64,000 nt of DNA from the NCBI RefSeq assembly GCF_029846275.1, contig NZ_JARVWS010000001.1, positions 682,001 to 746,000 on the forward strand. The letters are read 5' to 3'. Below the pieces are notes generated by a model. The model saw only the letters and a program-made list of their open reading frames with translations, was not told where the DNA came from and ran no database searches. The translations under genes were made by a program, and so were the position numbers. Below, one piece after another: positions 35,374 to 43,688 of the stretch. How positions within the stretch are numbered: position 1 is the stretch's first letter; each line of letters begins with the position of its first letter. This DNA is from Nocardioides sp. CER19 (GTDB lineage: Bacteria > Actinomycetota > Actinomycetes > Propionibacteriales > Nocardioidaceae).

Positions 35374-35649
35374 ATGGCACAGAGCAAGAAGACCGCCGGC
35401 TTCTTCGACATCCGCAACGTCATCGGCGCGCTGATGGCCGTCTACGGCGTGATCCTGATCCTCATGGGGATCTTCGCCGACAAGGAGGGCAGCAAGACCG
35501 GCGACGTCAACGCCAACCTCTGGGCGGGGATCGTCCTGCTCATCGTCGGCATCATCTTCCTCGCGTGGGCGTGGATCCGTCCGGTCGTGGTCGACGAGGA
35601 GGTCGTCGCCGAGGCGCGTGCGGAGGACGACCATCACGATGTCCGCTGA
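35374..35649 (+). CDS. Small two-helix membrane protein linked to the symporter
   Basis: 91 residues with two membrane segments (about 16-34 and 49-68), a polar N-terminus and an acidic/histidine C-terminus. It starts 12 bp after the symporter stop with GGAG upstream, so co-expression with the transporter is near certain. An accessory or assembly role for the symporter is a guess. The last codons lie in a 10-bp tandem repeat (35639-35680), and the TGA at 35647-35649 is nested in it. Confidence 0.8.
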   Translation: MAQSKKTAGFFDIRNVIGALMAVYGVILILMGIFADKEGSKTGDVNANLWAGIVLLIVGIIFLAWAWIRPVVVDEEVVAEARAEDDHHDVR

Positions 35650-35680
35650 TGTCCGCTGATGTCCGCTGATGTCCGCTGAT
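35639..35680. repeat. 10-bp tandem repeat with nested start and stop codons
   Basis: Unit GTCCGCTGAT is repeated four times (35641-35680), preceded by GAT. ATGs occur at 35639, 35649, 35659 and 35669, each in a new frame. The ATGs at 35639-35659 soon meet TGA, and only 35669 opens the 64-residue frame. The stop of the upstream gene is also in the repeat. Unit gain or loss would shift the upstream stop and the coupling distance, a possible slippage switch. Confidence 0.85.
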
Positions 35681-35863
35681 CCCGTCGACGTCCTCCGTCG
35701 CTGGGAGGCGGCGGGGGGCACGTGGGAGGTCGTCATCCGGGCCTCCGACGCGATGACGGTGCGCCTGTGCACGTGCACGGGCGGCGAGGAGGTCGACCGG
35801 CTGGTCTCGGCGTCGCCCGCGCTCGCCGAGTACGTCGGCGGGCGCTCGCGCAGCGACGACTGA
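35669..35863 (+). CDS. Conserved small hypothetical protein (64 residues)
   Basis: 64 residues: VDVLRRWEAAGGTWEVV, then CTCTGGEEVDRLVSASPALAEYVGG. I recall similar small actinobacterial proteins with this WE.AG..W and GGEEVDR pattern, but no function. The Cys-x-Cys pair could bind metal. It follows the symporter and small membrane protein and is probably translated by reinitiation out of the 10-bp repeat. A hairpin follows its stop. Confidence 0.65.
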   Translation: MSADPVDVLRRWEAAGGTWEVVIRASDAMTVRLCTCTGGEEVDRLVSASPALAEYVGGRSRSDD

Positions 35864-35870
35864 TCATCCA

Positions 35871-35913
35871 GTGCCGTGGTTCCGAGTCACCTGGTGGCTC
35901 GGGACCACGGCAC
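35871..35913 (+). terminator. Hairpin after the symporter operon
   Basis: Arms 35871-35886 (GTGCCGTGGTTCCGAG) and 35898-35913 pair with one G-T wobble, 7 bp after the 64-residue gene stop. The left arm is the same sequence as that of the hairpin at 36083-36125. Confidence 0.7.
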
Positions 35914-36082
35914 TGCTGATCTCGCCGTCCGGAGCCGCCCGACTCGCCTCGCCGGGCCGCCGCGGGGACCCATCGCGTCCGGCGTGACTGGTGGGGGCGG
36001 CCGGCGTGTCTCGGGGCTCCCTTGCCTGTCACCCGCGCCCATGGGTCCTCCGGGACGCGACGGCACAGTCCCGAAATGCACG
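35914..36082. other. Non-coding spacer between two related hairpins
   Basis: No gene is supported in this 169-bp stretch. It is GC-rich with short internal complementarity (GGACCCAT at 35966 region against ATGGGTCC at 36041 region), so with the flanking hairpins it may fold as a large unit. Confidence 0.6.
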
Positions 36083-36125
36083 GTGCCGTGGTTCCGAGTC
36101 ATCCGGTGACTCGGAACCACGGCAC
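36083..36125 (-). terminator. Hairpin after the EtfD-like gene
   Basis: Arms 36083-36100 (GTGCCGTGGTTCCGAGTC) and 36108-36125 pair perfectly over 18 bp. It lies 17 bp beyond the minus-strand stop at 36142, fitting a terminator for that gene. Confidence 0.78.
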
Positions 36126-36141
36126 AGCTACGTGGCCTCGC

Positions 36142-39100
36142 TCAGAGGTCGAAGAGCGACCCCGCGGCGTTGATGTCGGCATCCGTCCGCGGGCTGTGCG
36201 CCTCGCCGGAGGACGGCGCCGGCTTCTCGGCGGGCGGGGCCTCCGTCGTCTCAGCCGTCGTCTCAGCCGGCGTCTCGGCCACCGCGTCGACCTCCTCCGT
36301 GTCCGAGACCTCCGGGGCCGCGGCCGCGGACGGCTCGGCGACATCGGCGGCCGCGACGCTGGGCGGTGCGTCATCAACGGTCGGCGCAGCGGCCTCGGTT
36401 GGCTGCTCACCGCTCGGAGCGGCGACGGCGCCCGACGGAGCCTCGATGTCGAACAGCGAGCCGACCGACTCGATCTCCACGTCGGTGTGCGGCGTGGAGG
36501 CGACGCCGGACGACGCAGCGGGGGCGGCCGGGGACATCGGAGCCGGCGCCGCGGCAGTCGGCTCCTCGACCGGCTCCTCGACCGGCTCCTCGACCGGCTC
36601 CTCGACCGGCTCGTTGCCGGAGTCAGTCCCGTCGGCCGCCGCGTCGGTCGCCGCCGGGTGGGCGGTCACCTCGGGAGTCGGCTCGCCACCGGTCGTTGCG
36701 TCGTCGGCCGGCGTCTCCGGGACAGCGGTCACCGCAGGTGTGACGGGCGGGGCAGACGCGACCGGGGCGCCCTCGGGAGCCGCGATGTCGAACAGCGACG
36801 AGGCGCTCTCGATGTCGACGTCGGTCCGCGGAGCCGACGTAGCCCCGGGAGCCGGCGCGGCCGGAGCCGCCGGTGCCGCCGGAGCCGGCGGTGCGTCCTC
36901 AACCGTCGACGCCGCAGCTTCGGTCGACTGCTCACCGCTCGGAGCTGCCGACGCGTCCGGCTGGGCGGGGATGTCGAACAGCGAGCCGCCGGCGCCCAGG
37001 TCGATGCTCGGCTCCGCCTTCGCGGCGGGCTCGGCGGGCTCGGCGGGCTCCTCCTTCGCGGCTGGCCTTGCCGGAGCAGCCGGCTCGTCGGTCGCCGGCT
37101 GTACGTCGAACAGCGACCCGCCGGACCCGAGCTCCGTCTCGGCCTTCGCCTCCGGCGCGGTCGGCTTCTCCTCGGGTGCCGACTCCGCGGGGATGTCGAA
37201 CAGCGACCCGCCGGAGGCCGGCGCGGCCTCGTCCTGCTGCGGCGCCGGCGGCTCGGCCTTGTCCTCCGCCGGCGCGGCCGGCGTGTCGAAGAGGGAGCCG
37301 CCCTCGTCGAAGAGCGATCCTCCGGACTTGGCCTCGGGAGCCGCGGGCTCGGGAGCAGCGGGCTCCGAAGGCGCCGGGGTGTCGAACAGCGAGGACGCGT
37401 CGTCGGGCGCGGAGTCGCTCCGGGCGTCGGCCGGGGTGTCGAAGAGCGACGACCCGCCGGACGCCTTCGCGGCCGGACCCGCGTCTGCGGTCTCGGTGAC
37501 CGTGTCGGCGGAGGCCGTCACGTCCCCGGTCGACGGCTCGGCGGCGACGGCGGCGGACGCCGCGGTGGCGACACCCGCGCCGGGGGCCGTCTTCGTCGCC
37601 ATCTCGCCCTTGACCGACGCGAGCAGCATCTGCGCGACGTCGAGGACCTCGACCGACTCGCGGGCATTGCCGTCCGCCTGCGCGGCGGTCAGTCCGTCGG
37701 AGAGCATCACCCGGCAGAACGGGCAGCCGACGGCGATCTGGTCGGCGCCGGTGGCGACGGCCTCGTCGGTGCGGTTGCGGTTGATGCGCGAGCCGAGGTT
37801 CTCCTCCATCCACATGCGGGCACCACCGGCGCCGCAGCAGAAGGAGCGCTCGGAGTTGCGCGGCATCTCGGCGTACTCGGCCCCGGGCAGGACCTGCAGC
37901 AGCTCGCGCGGCGGGCTGTAGACGCCGTTGTGGCGACCGATGTAGCAGGGGTCGTGATAGGTGATCGTGCGCTGGTGCGCGCCGGCGCCCTCGGTCACCG
38001 GGGTGAGCCTGCCCTCGCGGACGAGCCGGTTCAGCAGCTGGGTGTGGTGGACCACCTCGAGCTCGATGCCGAAGTCCTTGTACTCGTTCTTCAGCGTGTT
38101 GAAGCAGTGGGCGCAGGTCGAGACGACCTTCTTGACCTTGTACTCCTTGAACGTCTCGACGTTCTGCTGGGCCAGGCCCTGGAAGACGAACTCGTTGCCG
38201 GCGCGACGGGCCGGGTCGCCGTTGCAGGTCTCGCCGTTGCCGAGGACGCCGAAGGAGACGCCGGCCATGTCGAGCAGCTCGGCGACGGCGCGGGTGGTCT
38301 TCTTGGCGCGGTCCTCGTAGGCGCCGGCACAGCCGACCCAGAACAGCCAGTCGACCTCGTCGAGCGACTCGAGGTCGTCGCCGACGACCTTGACGTCGAA
38401 CGGGAGGCCCTTGGCCCAGTCGAGGCGGGCGTTCGCGGACATGTTCCACGGGTTGCCCTTGTTCTCGAGGCCCTTGAACAGCCCGTTGATCTCCGTCGGG
38501 AAGTTCGACTCGACCAGCACCTGGTAGCGGCGCATGTCCATGATGTGGTCGACGTGCTCGATGTCGACCGGGCACTGCTGGACGCACGCGCCGCACGACG
38601 TGCAGGACCAGAGGACGTCCTCGTCGATGACGAAGTCCGCGCCCTCGGGGTTGTAGAACCAGTCCTTGACCTCGGTGCCGGAGCCGTCGGCGTCGCTGTG
38701 GCCGATGAGGGTCTTCTCGAGCACGGCCGTCGCCGCCTCGTTGCCCTCGGCCGCGGCGGGGTCGCGCAGGTACGGCGCCTTCTCGTAGGCGTGGTCGCGC
38801 AGGCCGAGCACCAGCAGCTTCGGGGAGAGCGGCTTCTCGGTGTTCCACGCGGGGCACTGCGACTGGCAGCGACCGCACTCGGTGCAGGTCGTGAAGTCGA
38901 GGATGCCCTTCCAGGAGAAGTCCTCGATCGCGCCGACGCCGAGCTTGGCGTCCTCGTCGAGGTCGTCGATGTCGTCGAGCGTGACCGCCTTGCCGTTGGA
39001 GACGAGAGGCTTCATGGCGCCCAGCGCCGTACGGCCGTTGTCGTCGCGCTTGAACCAGATGTTGAACCACGCGGTGAAGCGGTGCCACGCGACGCCCATG

Positions 39101-39816
39101 GTCAGGTTGCGGGCGATGACCATCAGCCAGACCATCGCGAGGGCGATCTTGAAGACCGCGATCGCGTAGACGATGTTCTGCAGCGTGGACTCGGAGCCCT
39201 GCGAGCTCGGGTAGAGCGCGTCACCGAACCACGACGCCAGCGGGAAGTGCGCGCGAGTCGCCTCGTCGGCGTGGCCGGTGACCTTCGCGAGGTTGAACTC
39301 CGCGCCGCGGATGAAGAGGATCGCGGCGCCCTCGAGCAGCGCCATGATCTCGACGAAGTAGGCCTGCCAGAACGTCGAGCCGAAGAAGCGCGACCCGCGG
39401 CCGAGCGAGCGCGGGTGGTTCCGCTGCCGGTAGATGATCAGGTAGACGATGCCGACCGTGCTGAGCGCGCCGATGAGCTCGCTGAACCACTCGTAGGGGT
39501 ACCAGTGGCCGATGACCGGCCACGCGAACTCCGGGGTGAAGAGCTGGAAGTAGGCCGACAGCACCGCGAACGACAGGAAGATGAACGCGGCGAACACGAA
39601 CCAGTGCATGACGCCGACGACCGTCCACTGCAGCATCCGCGTGTGGAGCACCGTCTCCTTGAGCATCGTGAGGGTACGACGCCCCGGGTTGCCGCTGCGT
39701 CCGACCGCGGGCTGGCCGGTGCGGATGACGCCGAGCATGCTGCGTACGGCGCCCGCGAGCAGCACGGCCGCGGCGACCGTGAGCACGAGCGAGACTACGA
39801 TGGCAAAGGCTTGCAT
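36142..39816 (-). CDS. EtfD-like membrane Fe-S reductase with a long SLFD-repeat tail
   Basis: 1224 residues. The N-terminal about 250 residues carry membrane segments of NarI-like type. Two 4Fe-4S motifs follow (CTECGRCQSQCP near 310 and CTSCGACVQQCP near 405), then CCG-type cysteine motifs (CAHCFNTLKNEY, DPCYIGRHNGVY, FCCGAGGARMW). This matches Rv0338c/EtfD, which passes electrons from ETF to quinone during fatty acid oxidation. From about residue 745 the chain is a Pro/Ala/Glu-rich low-complexity tail of nearly 480 residues with ten SLFD motifs, the last at the C-terminus. Mycobacterial homologues have a shorter tail. A TACCCATCGGTA site lies upstream. Start is at the Met before the first membrane helix. 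Confidence 0.88.
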   Translation of the reverse strand: MQAFAIVVSLVLTVAAAVLLAGAVRSMLGVIRTGQPAVGRSGNPGRRTLTMLKETVLHTRMLQWTVVGVMHWFVFAAFIFLSFAVLSAYFQLFTPEFAWPVIGHWYPYEWFSELIGALSTVGIVYLIIYRQRNHPRSLGRGSRFFGSTFWQAYFVEIMALLEGAAILFIRGAEFNLAKVTGHADEATRAHFPLASWFGDALYPSSQGSESTLQNIVYAIAVFKIALAMVWLMVIARNLTMGVAWHRFTAWFNIWFKRDDNGRTALGAMKPLVSNGKAVTLDDIDDLDEDAKLGVGAIEDFSWKGILDFTTCTECGRCQSQCPAWNTEKPLSPKLLVLGLRDHAYEKAPYLRDPAAAEGNEAATAVLEKTLIGHSDADGSGTEVKDWFYNPEGADFVIDEDVLWSCTSCGACVQQCPVDIEHVDHIMDMRRYQVLVESNFPTEINGLFKGLENKGNPWNMSANARLDWAKGLPFDVKVVGDDLESLDEVDWLFWVGCAGAYEDRAKKTTRAVAELLDMAGVSFGVLGNGETCNGDPARRAGNEFVFQGLAQQNVETFKEYKVKKVVSTCAHCFNTLKNEYKDFGIELEVVHHTQLLNRLVREGRLTPVTEGAGAHQRTITYHDPCYIGRHNGVYSPPRELLQVLPGAEYAEMPRNSERSFCCGAGGARMWMEENLGSRINRNRTDEAVATGADQIAVGCPFCRVMLSDGLTAAQADGNARESVEVLDVAQMLLASVKGEMATKTAPGAGVATAASAAVAAEPSTGDVTASADTVTETADAGPAAKASGGSSLFDTPADARSDSAPDDASSLFDTPAPSEPAAPEPAAPEAKSGGSLFDEGGSLFDTPAAPAEDKAEPPAPQQDEAAPASGGSLFDIPAESAPEEKPTAPEAKAETELGSGGSLFDVQPATDEPAAPARPAAKEEPAEPAEPAAKAEPSIDLGAGGSLFDIPAQPDASAAPSGEQSTEAAASTVEDAPPAPAAPAAPAAPAPGATSAPRTDVDIESASSLFDIAAPEGAPVASAPPVTPAVTAVPETPADDATTGGEPTPEVTAHPAATDAAADGTDSGNEPVEEPVEEPVEEPVEEPTAAAPAPMSPAAPAASSGVASTPHTDVEIESVGSLFDIEAPSGAVAAPSGEQPTEAAAPTVDDAPPSVAAADVAEPSAAAAPEVSDTEEVDAVAETPAETTAETTEAPPAEKPAPSSGEAHSPRTDADINAAGSLFDL
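36561..36608. repeat. 12-bp tandem repeat in the EtfD-like tail
   Basis: Four exact copies of GCTCCTCGACCG, coding (minus strand) for repeated Glu-Glu-Pro-Val in the low-complexity tail. The repeat lies outside the Fe-S domains, so copy change should be tolerated. Confidence 0.9.
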
Positions 39817-39927
39817 GCGGGAACTTCGCTCCTCGTCACTAACGAGCCCGCCGCGTCCGACGAGCGATCCAACACCCTAGGGCGGGCGTGCCGTGAGCGG
39901 CAGCCCGGACCAGAGTGACACGGATCC

Positions 39928-39939
39928 TACCCATCGGTA
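39928..39939. promoter_or_regulatory. Putative operator, TACCCATCGGTA
   Basis: Imperfect palindrome with TACC/GGTA arms, 112-123 bp upstream of the EtfD-like start. TAGGAT on the minus strand overlaps it and could be a -10. One of four related sites. Confidence 0.45.
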
Positions 39940-40035
39940 ACTTGCTCCGCTGGGGGCACCTCCCCGACCCGGGACCGCCGACGGCCCCGTCGATGCTGGT
40001 TACCGGCGCGTCGAGGAGCATGATGACCCCGCAGG

Positions 40036-40051
40036 TGTGAGCCCGCTCACA
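40036..40051. promoter_or_regulatory. CRP-like site TGTGAGCCCGCTCACA
   Basis: Exact fit to TGTGA-N6-TCACA, with 7-bp perfect arms. It lies 57 bp ahead of the dehydrogenase start at 40109. Actinobacterial CRP proteins bind GTG-N6-CAC sites of this form. The site is also in the promoter region of the divergent EtfD-like gene. Confidence 0.65.
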
Positions 40052-40108
40052 AGGCGGTCGGCACCTCATTTTCCGACCCGTCTGAATTCACCCCACAGGG
40101 AGGATTGG

Positions 40109-41350
40109 ATGAGCGAACCGCTCGTCGATGCCCGCCGCCAGCTCGCCGATGCCGTGAAGATCCTCGGCTACGACGACGGCGTCTACGCCAACTTGGCCGC
40201 GCCCCGGCGGGAGCTCACCGTGAGCATCCCGTTGCGACGCGACGACGGCACCACCGAGGTGCTGACCGGCTACCGCGTGCAGCACAACTACTCGCGGGGG
40301 CCCGCCAAGGGCGGACTGCGCTACGCACCGAACGTCGACCTCGACGAGGTCCGCGCCCTCGCCATGTGGATGACGTGGAAGTGCGCGCTCCTGGGTGTCC
40401 CGTACGGCGGTGCCAAGGGCGGTGTCACCATCGACCCGCGCAACTACTCGCGGGCCGAGCTCGAGCGCGTGACCCGCCGCTACACCTCCGAGATCCTCCC
40501 GCTCATCGGCCCGATGCAGGACATCCCCGCCCCCGACATCGGCACCGACGAGCAGACCATGGCCTGGATGATGGACACCTACTCCGTCAACAGCGGTCAC
40601 ACCGTCCTCGGCGTCGTGACCGGCAAGCCGATCAGCCTCGGCGGGTCGCAGGGCCGCGCCTCCGCGACCTCGCGCGGCGTGGTCCACATCGCGCTGCAGG
40701 CGATGTCGCACCTGCACCTGGCGCCGTCCGAGTCGACCGCTGCGGTCCAGGGCTTCGGCAAGGTCGGCCGCGGCAGCGCGCGCTTCCTCGCGGAGGCGGG
40801 CGTGAAGGTGCTCGCCGTGAGCGACCAGTACGGCGGCGTGCACGACCCGGCCGGGCTCGACGTACCCGCCCTCGAGCAGCACGTCGACGAGACGGGCTCG
40901 GTCGTCGGCTTCGGCGGCGCCGAGGCGATCGACAACGAGGCGCTGCTCGAGCTCGAGGTCGACGTCCTCGTGCCGGCCGCCGTCGAGGGCGTGATCCACC
41001 GCGGCAACGCCTCGCGGATCAACGCCCGGCTGATCGTGGAGGGCGCCAACGGGCCGACCACCGCCGAGGCGGACGAGATCCTCGCGGGACGCGGCGTCAC
41101 CGTCGCCCCCGACATCCTCGCCAACGCGGGCGGCGTCATCGTGTCCTACTTCGAGTGGGTCCAGGCCAACCAGGCCTACTGGTGGAGCCAGGAGGAGGTG
41201 GAGGCCCGGCTCGCCGACCGGATGATCGGCGCCTGGCGCGACGTCCTCTCCTACGCGCAGCGACAGGGCCTGACCCTGCGGACCGCCGCGACCTGCCTCG
41301 CCGTGGAGCGCGTCGCCAGCGCCCACGCCATGCGCGGTCTCTACCCGTAG
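40109..41350 (+). CDS. Glu/Leu/Phe/Val dehydrogenase (glutamate dehydrogenase-like)
   Basis: 413 residues from ATG 40109, with AGGGAGGAT upstream; an upstream in-frame start would enter the CRP site. The family motifs are VQHNYSRGPAKGGLRYAP and PYGGAKGGV (catalytic Lys), then the C-terminal NAD-binding GFGKVGRGSARFL. It oxidatively deaminates an amino acid, probably glutamate, to the 2-oxo acid, or works in reverse. The size fits the 420-residue NAD(P)-dependent class. CRP-like control suggests carbon-status regulation. Confidence 0.9.
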   Translation: MSEPLVDARRQLADAVKILGYDDGVYANLAAPRRELTVSIPLRRDDGTTEVLTGYRVQHNYSRGPAKGGLRYAPNVDLDEVRALAMWMTWKCALLGVPYGGAKGGVTIDPRNYSRAELERVTRRYTSEILPLIGPMQDIPAPDIGTDEQTMAWMMDTYSVNSGHTVLGVVTGKPISLGGSQGRASATSRGVVHIALQAMSHLHLAPSESTAAVQGFGKVGRGSARFLAEAGVKVLAVSDQYGGVHDPAGLDVPALEQHVDETGSVVGFGGAEAIDNEALLELEVDVLVPAAVEGVIHRGNASRINARLIVEGANGPTTAEADEILAGRGVTVAPDILANAGGVIVSYFEWVQANQAYWWSQEEVEARLADRMIGAWRDVLSYAQRQGLTLRTAATCLAVERVASAHAMRGLYP

Positions 41351-41408
41351 CCACGGAACCGGCGGACCCCCTACCGGCGACGCCGGTGGCCCGGGCAGGA
41401 TGTGCGGC

Positions 41409-42755
41409 ATGAGTCTTTACGCCGTCACCGACCCGGCCACCGGCGAGGTCGTCCAGCAGTTCCCCACCGCCACCGACGCCGATGTCGAGGCAGCCCTTGC
41501 GGCGGCCACGACCGCCAGCAAGGGCTGGGCCCGCACGACCACCGTGGCCGAGCGCGCCGCCCTGGTCAGGCGCGTCGCCGAGCTGCACAACGAGCGCAAG
41601 GACGAGCTCGCCGCGATCATCGTCCGCGAGATGGGCAAGCCGCTCGAGGACGCCGTCGGCGAGGTCGAGTTCAGCGCCGCCATCTACGAGTACTACGCGG
41701 ACCACGCGGAGAAGATGCTCGCCGACGAGCCCGTGGACCTGCTCGAGGGCGACGGCACGGCGGTGATCCGCCGGTCGCCGTACGGCGTCCTGCTCGGGAT
41801 CATGCCGTGGAACTTCCCCTACTACCAGGTGGCCCGGTTCGCCGGCCCGAACCTGTGCATCGGCAACACGATCATCCTCAAGCATGCGCCGCAGTGCCCG
41901 GAGTCGGCGGCGGCGATCCAGCGGATCTACGACGACGCGGGCTTCCCGGCCGGCGCCTACGTCAACGTCTACGCGACCAACGAGCAGGTCGCCACGATCA
42001 TCGCCGACCCGCGCGTCGCGGGTGTCTCGCTCACCGGCTCCGAGCGGGCCGGCGCGGCCGTCGCCGAGATCGCCGGCCGGAACCTGAAGAAGGTCGTGCT
42101 CGAGCTGGGCGGCTCCGACCCGTTCATCCTGCTGTCGACCGACGACCTCGACGGTGCGGTCCAGGCGGCCGTCAGCGCGCGGCTCGACAACACGGGCCAG
42201 TCCTGCAACGCGGCGAAGCGGTTCGTCGTCGCCGAGGACCTCTACGACCCGTTCGTGGAGAAGTTCACGGCTGCGATCAAGGCCGGCGCGGAGGGCATCA
42301 CCCCGCTCTCGTCCGTCGCCGCGGCCGAGCGCCTGCAGGCGCAGGTGGACGCCGCCGTCGAGCAGGGCGCGCACCTGGAGTCGGCGGGGCAGCGCGACGG
42401 TGCTTACTTCCCGACCGGCGTCCTCACCGGCGTCACGCCGGAGAACGACGTCTACCACCAGGAGCTCTTCGGCCCGATCGCGATGGTCTTCAAGGTGTCC
42501 TCGGAGGAGGAGGCGGTGACCGTCGCCAACGACACCCCGTTCGGCCTCGGCTCCTACGTCTTCACCACCGACAAGGAGCAGGCCGAGCGCGTGGCGGACA
42601 AGATCGAGGCCGGCATGGTCTTCGTCAACGGCGTCCTCCTCGACGGTGCCGAGCTGCCCTTCGGCGGCATCAAGCGCTCGGGCTTCGGCCGCGAGCTCGG
42701 CCGCTACGGCATCGACGAGTTCGTCAACAAGAAGCTGATCCGCATCCTCTCCTGA
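41409..42755 (+). CDS. Aldehyde dehydrogenase, probably succinate-semialdehyde dehydrogenase
   Basis: 448 residues from ATG 41409 (MSLYAVTDP), with GGGCAGGA eight bases upstream; ATG 41400 is a poorer fit. Catalytic Glu 232 (LELGGSDPF) and Cys 266 (NTGQSC) are present, and the NADP-type loop PWNFPYYQVARF is clear. It resembles the short succinate-semialdehyde dehydrogenases (Sad/YneI type). Next to a glutamate-type dehydrogenase it could feed glutamate or GABA carbon into the TCA cycle, which is inference. A terminator follows. Confidence 0.88.
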   Translation: MSLYAVTDPATGEVVQQFPTATDADVEAALAAATTASKGWARTTTVAERAALVRRVAELHNERKDELAAIIVREMGKPLEDAVGEVEFSAAIYEYYADHAEKMLADEPVDLLEGDGTAVIRRSPYGVLLGIMPWNFPYYQVARFAGPNLCIGNTIILKHAPQCPESAAAIQRIYDDAGFPAGAYVNVYATNEQVATIIADPRVAGVSLTGSERAGAAVAEIAGRNLKKVVLELGGSDPFILLSTDDLDGAVQAAVSARLDNTGQSCNAAKRFVVAEDLYDPFVEKFTAAIKAGAEGITPLSSVAAAERLQAQVDAAVEQGAHLESAGQRDGAYFPTGVLTGVTPENDVYHQELFGPIAMVFKVSSEEEAVTVANDTPFGLGSYVFTTDKEQAERVADKIEAGMVFVNGVLLDGAELPFGGIKRSGFGRELGRYGIDEFVNKKLIRILS

Positions 42756-42773
42756 CCGCTTCGCACCGGAGTA

Positions 42774-42810
42774 CACACAGGCCCACGGCGTCTCGCCGTG
42801 GGCCTGTGTG
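42774..42810. terminator. Strong stem-loop terminator
   Basis: Perfect 17-bp stem (42774-42790 with 42794-42810) and loop TCT, 18 bp after the aldehyde dehydrogenase stop and ahead of the stop of the convergent small membrane protein gene; serves both. Confidence 0.88.
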
Positions 42811-42851
42811 GTGGTGCTTCCGACTCGAGGGTGCGGAGCTCCGACCGCGAC

Positions 42852-43307
42852 TCAGATGTCGCGGCGGTGCGTGGCGCCGGCCTCGCCGGTCGTGTCGCGG
42901 GTGGTCTCGCCGGTGGTCCCGCCCGTGGTGCCCGTGGTGCCGGTCGTGCCGGTGGTGCCCGTGGCCGGGTCCCGCGTGTCGTCGACGTGCGGGTCGATGC
43001 GGTCGGCCTCGCGCAGGGTGTCCTCCTGGCGTGCCTCCTCGTACGCGCTGGACTGGCGCGCGGCCTGCGCGTGCTGCTCGGCCCGCTCGGCCTCTGCGCG
43101 TGCCAGCTGCGCCTTGGCATCGGCCTCGGCCGCCCGGCGGCGCTCCTCGGCCACGTCCTGGTCGCGCACCGCGGCCTCGGTGCGCATCTCGGTGGCACGC
43201 TGGGTGAGCGCCTGGTGCCGCCGGCGTCGAGCGGCCATCACGGCCGCCACGATGATCGCGACGACGATGATCGCGATGATGATCCAGATGATGGTGGACA
43301 TGGTCAT
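42852..43307 (-). CDS. Single-span membrane protein with coiled charged region and Gly-Thr repeat tail
   Basis: 151 residues. A membrane helix at about 5-27 (IIWIIIAIIVVAIIVAAVM) is followed by RRRRH and a highly charged region of about 80 residues predicted as helix or coiled coil (AEERRRAAEADAKAQLARAE). The last 35 residues include GTTGTTGTTGTTGG repeats. No function recognised. The positive residues after the helix place the C-terminus in the cytoplasm. It lies just downstream of a smaller protein of the same design. Confidence 0.72.
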   Translation of the reverse strand: MTMSTIIWIIIAIIVVAIIVAAVMAARRRRHQALTQRATEMRTEAAVRDQDVAEERRRAAEADAKAQLARAEAERAEQHAQAARQSSAYEEARQEDTLREADRIDPHVDDTRDPATGTTGTTGTTGTTGGTTGETTRDTTGEAGATHRRDI

Positions 43308-43317
43308 CCCTTTCCTT

Positions 43318-43584
43318 TCACCGGGTGCTGTACCCGGCCGCTGACCGGGCGGTCAGACGTCGCGATGCACGCCGAGGACGCTGCCCCCGCGGGGCGGTCT
43401 CGGCGGCGCGCGCCTCGGCGGCGTGCCGGGGCGACTCGAGAATGTCCTCGACGGGCTCGGTGACGCTGATCGTCGCCGGAGCGGTCGCCACATAGGTCCG
43501 GCGGCTCCTCGTGGCCGCCCGTGCGACCCCGACCACGAGTGCCACGACGGCGAGCGCGGCGATGATCCAGATGGCCGTCTGCAT
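43318..43584 (-). CDS. Small single-span membrane protein
   Basis: 88 residues from ATG 43584, with GGAAGGGGAG upstream. One membrane helix at the start (TAIWIIAALAVVALVVGVA) followed by RSRR and a short charged tail (PATISVTEPVEDILESP). Not listed in any family I know. The layout (N-terminal helix, positive stretch, charged tail) repeats that of the next gene, ten bases downstream, suggesting an operon of two related anchored proteins. The alternative minus-strand frame here lacks a convincing start. Confidence 0.62.
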   Translation of the reverse strand: MQTAIWIIAALAVVALVVGVARAATRSRRTYVATAPATISVTEPVEDILESPRHAAEARAAETAPRGQRPRRASRRLTARSAAGYSTR

Positions 43585-43688
43585 GGTGCTCCCCTTCCCT
43601 CTGGGGGAGGCGGTACCCAGCGGGGGGCCGTGACGCACGTCGGTCTTCCGGCGGTCACGGCCGCCCGGGTGGGTGCGGGTCGCGGGGG

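Noticed and set aside
43353..43658. 101-codon minus-strand frame
   Set aside because: Arg/Pro/Ser-rich shadow of the 88-residue membrane protein frame, which has a good ribosome site.
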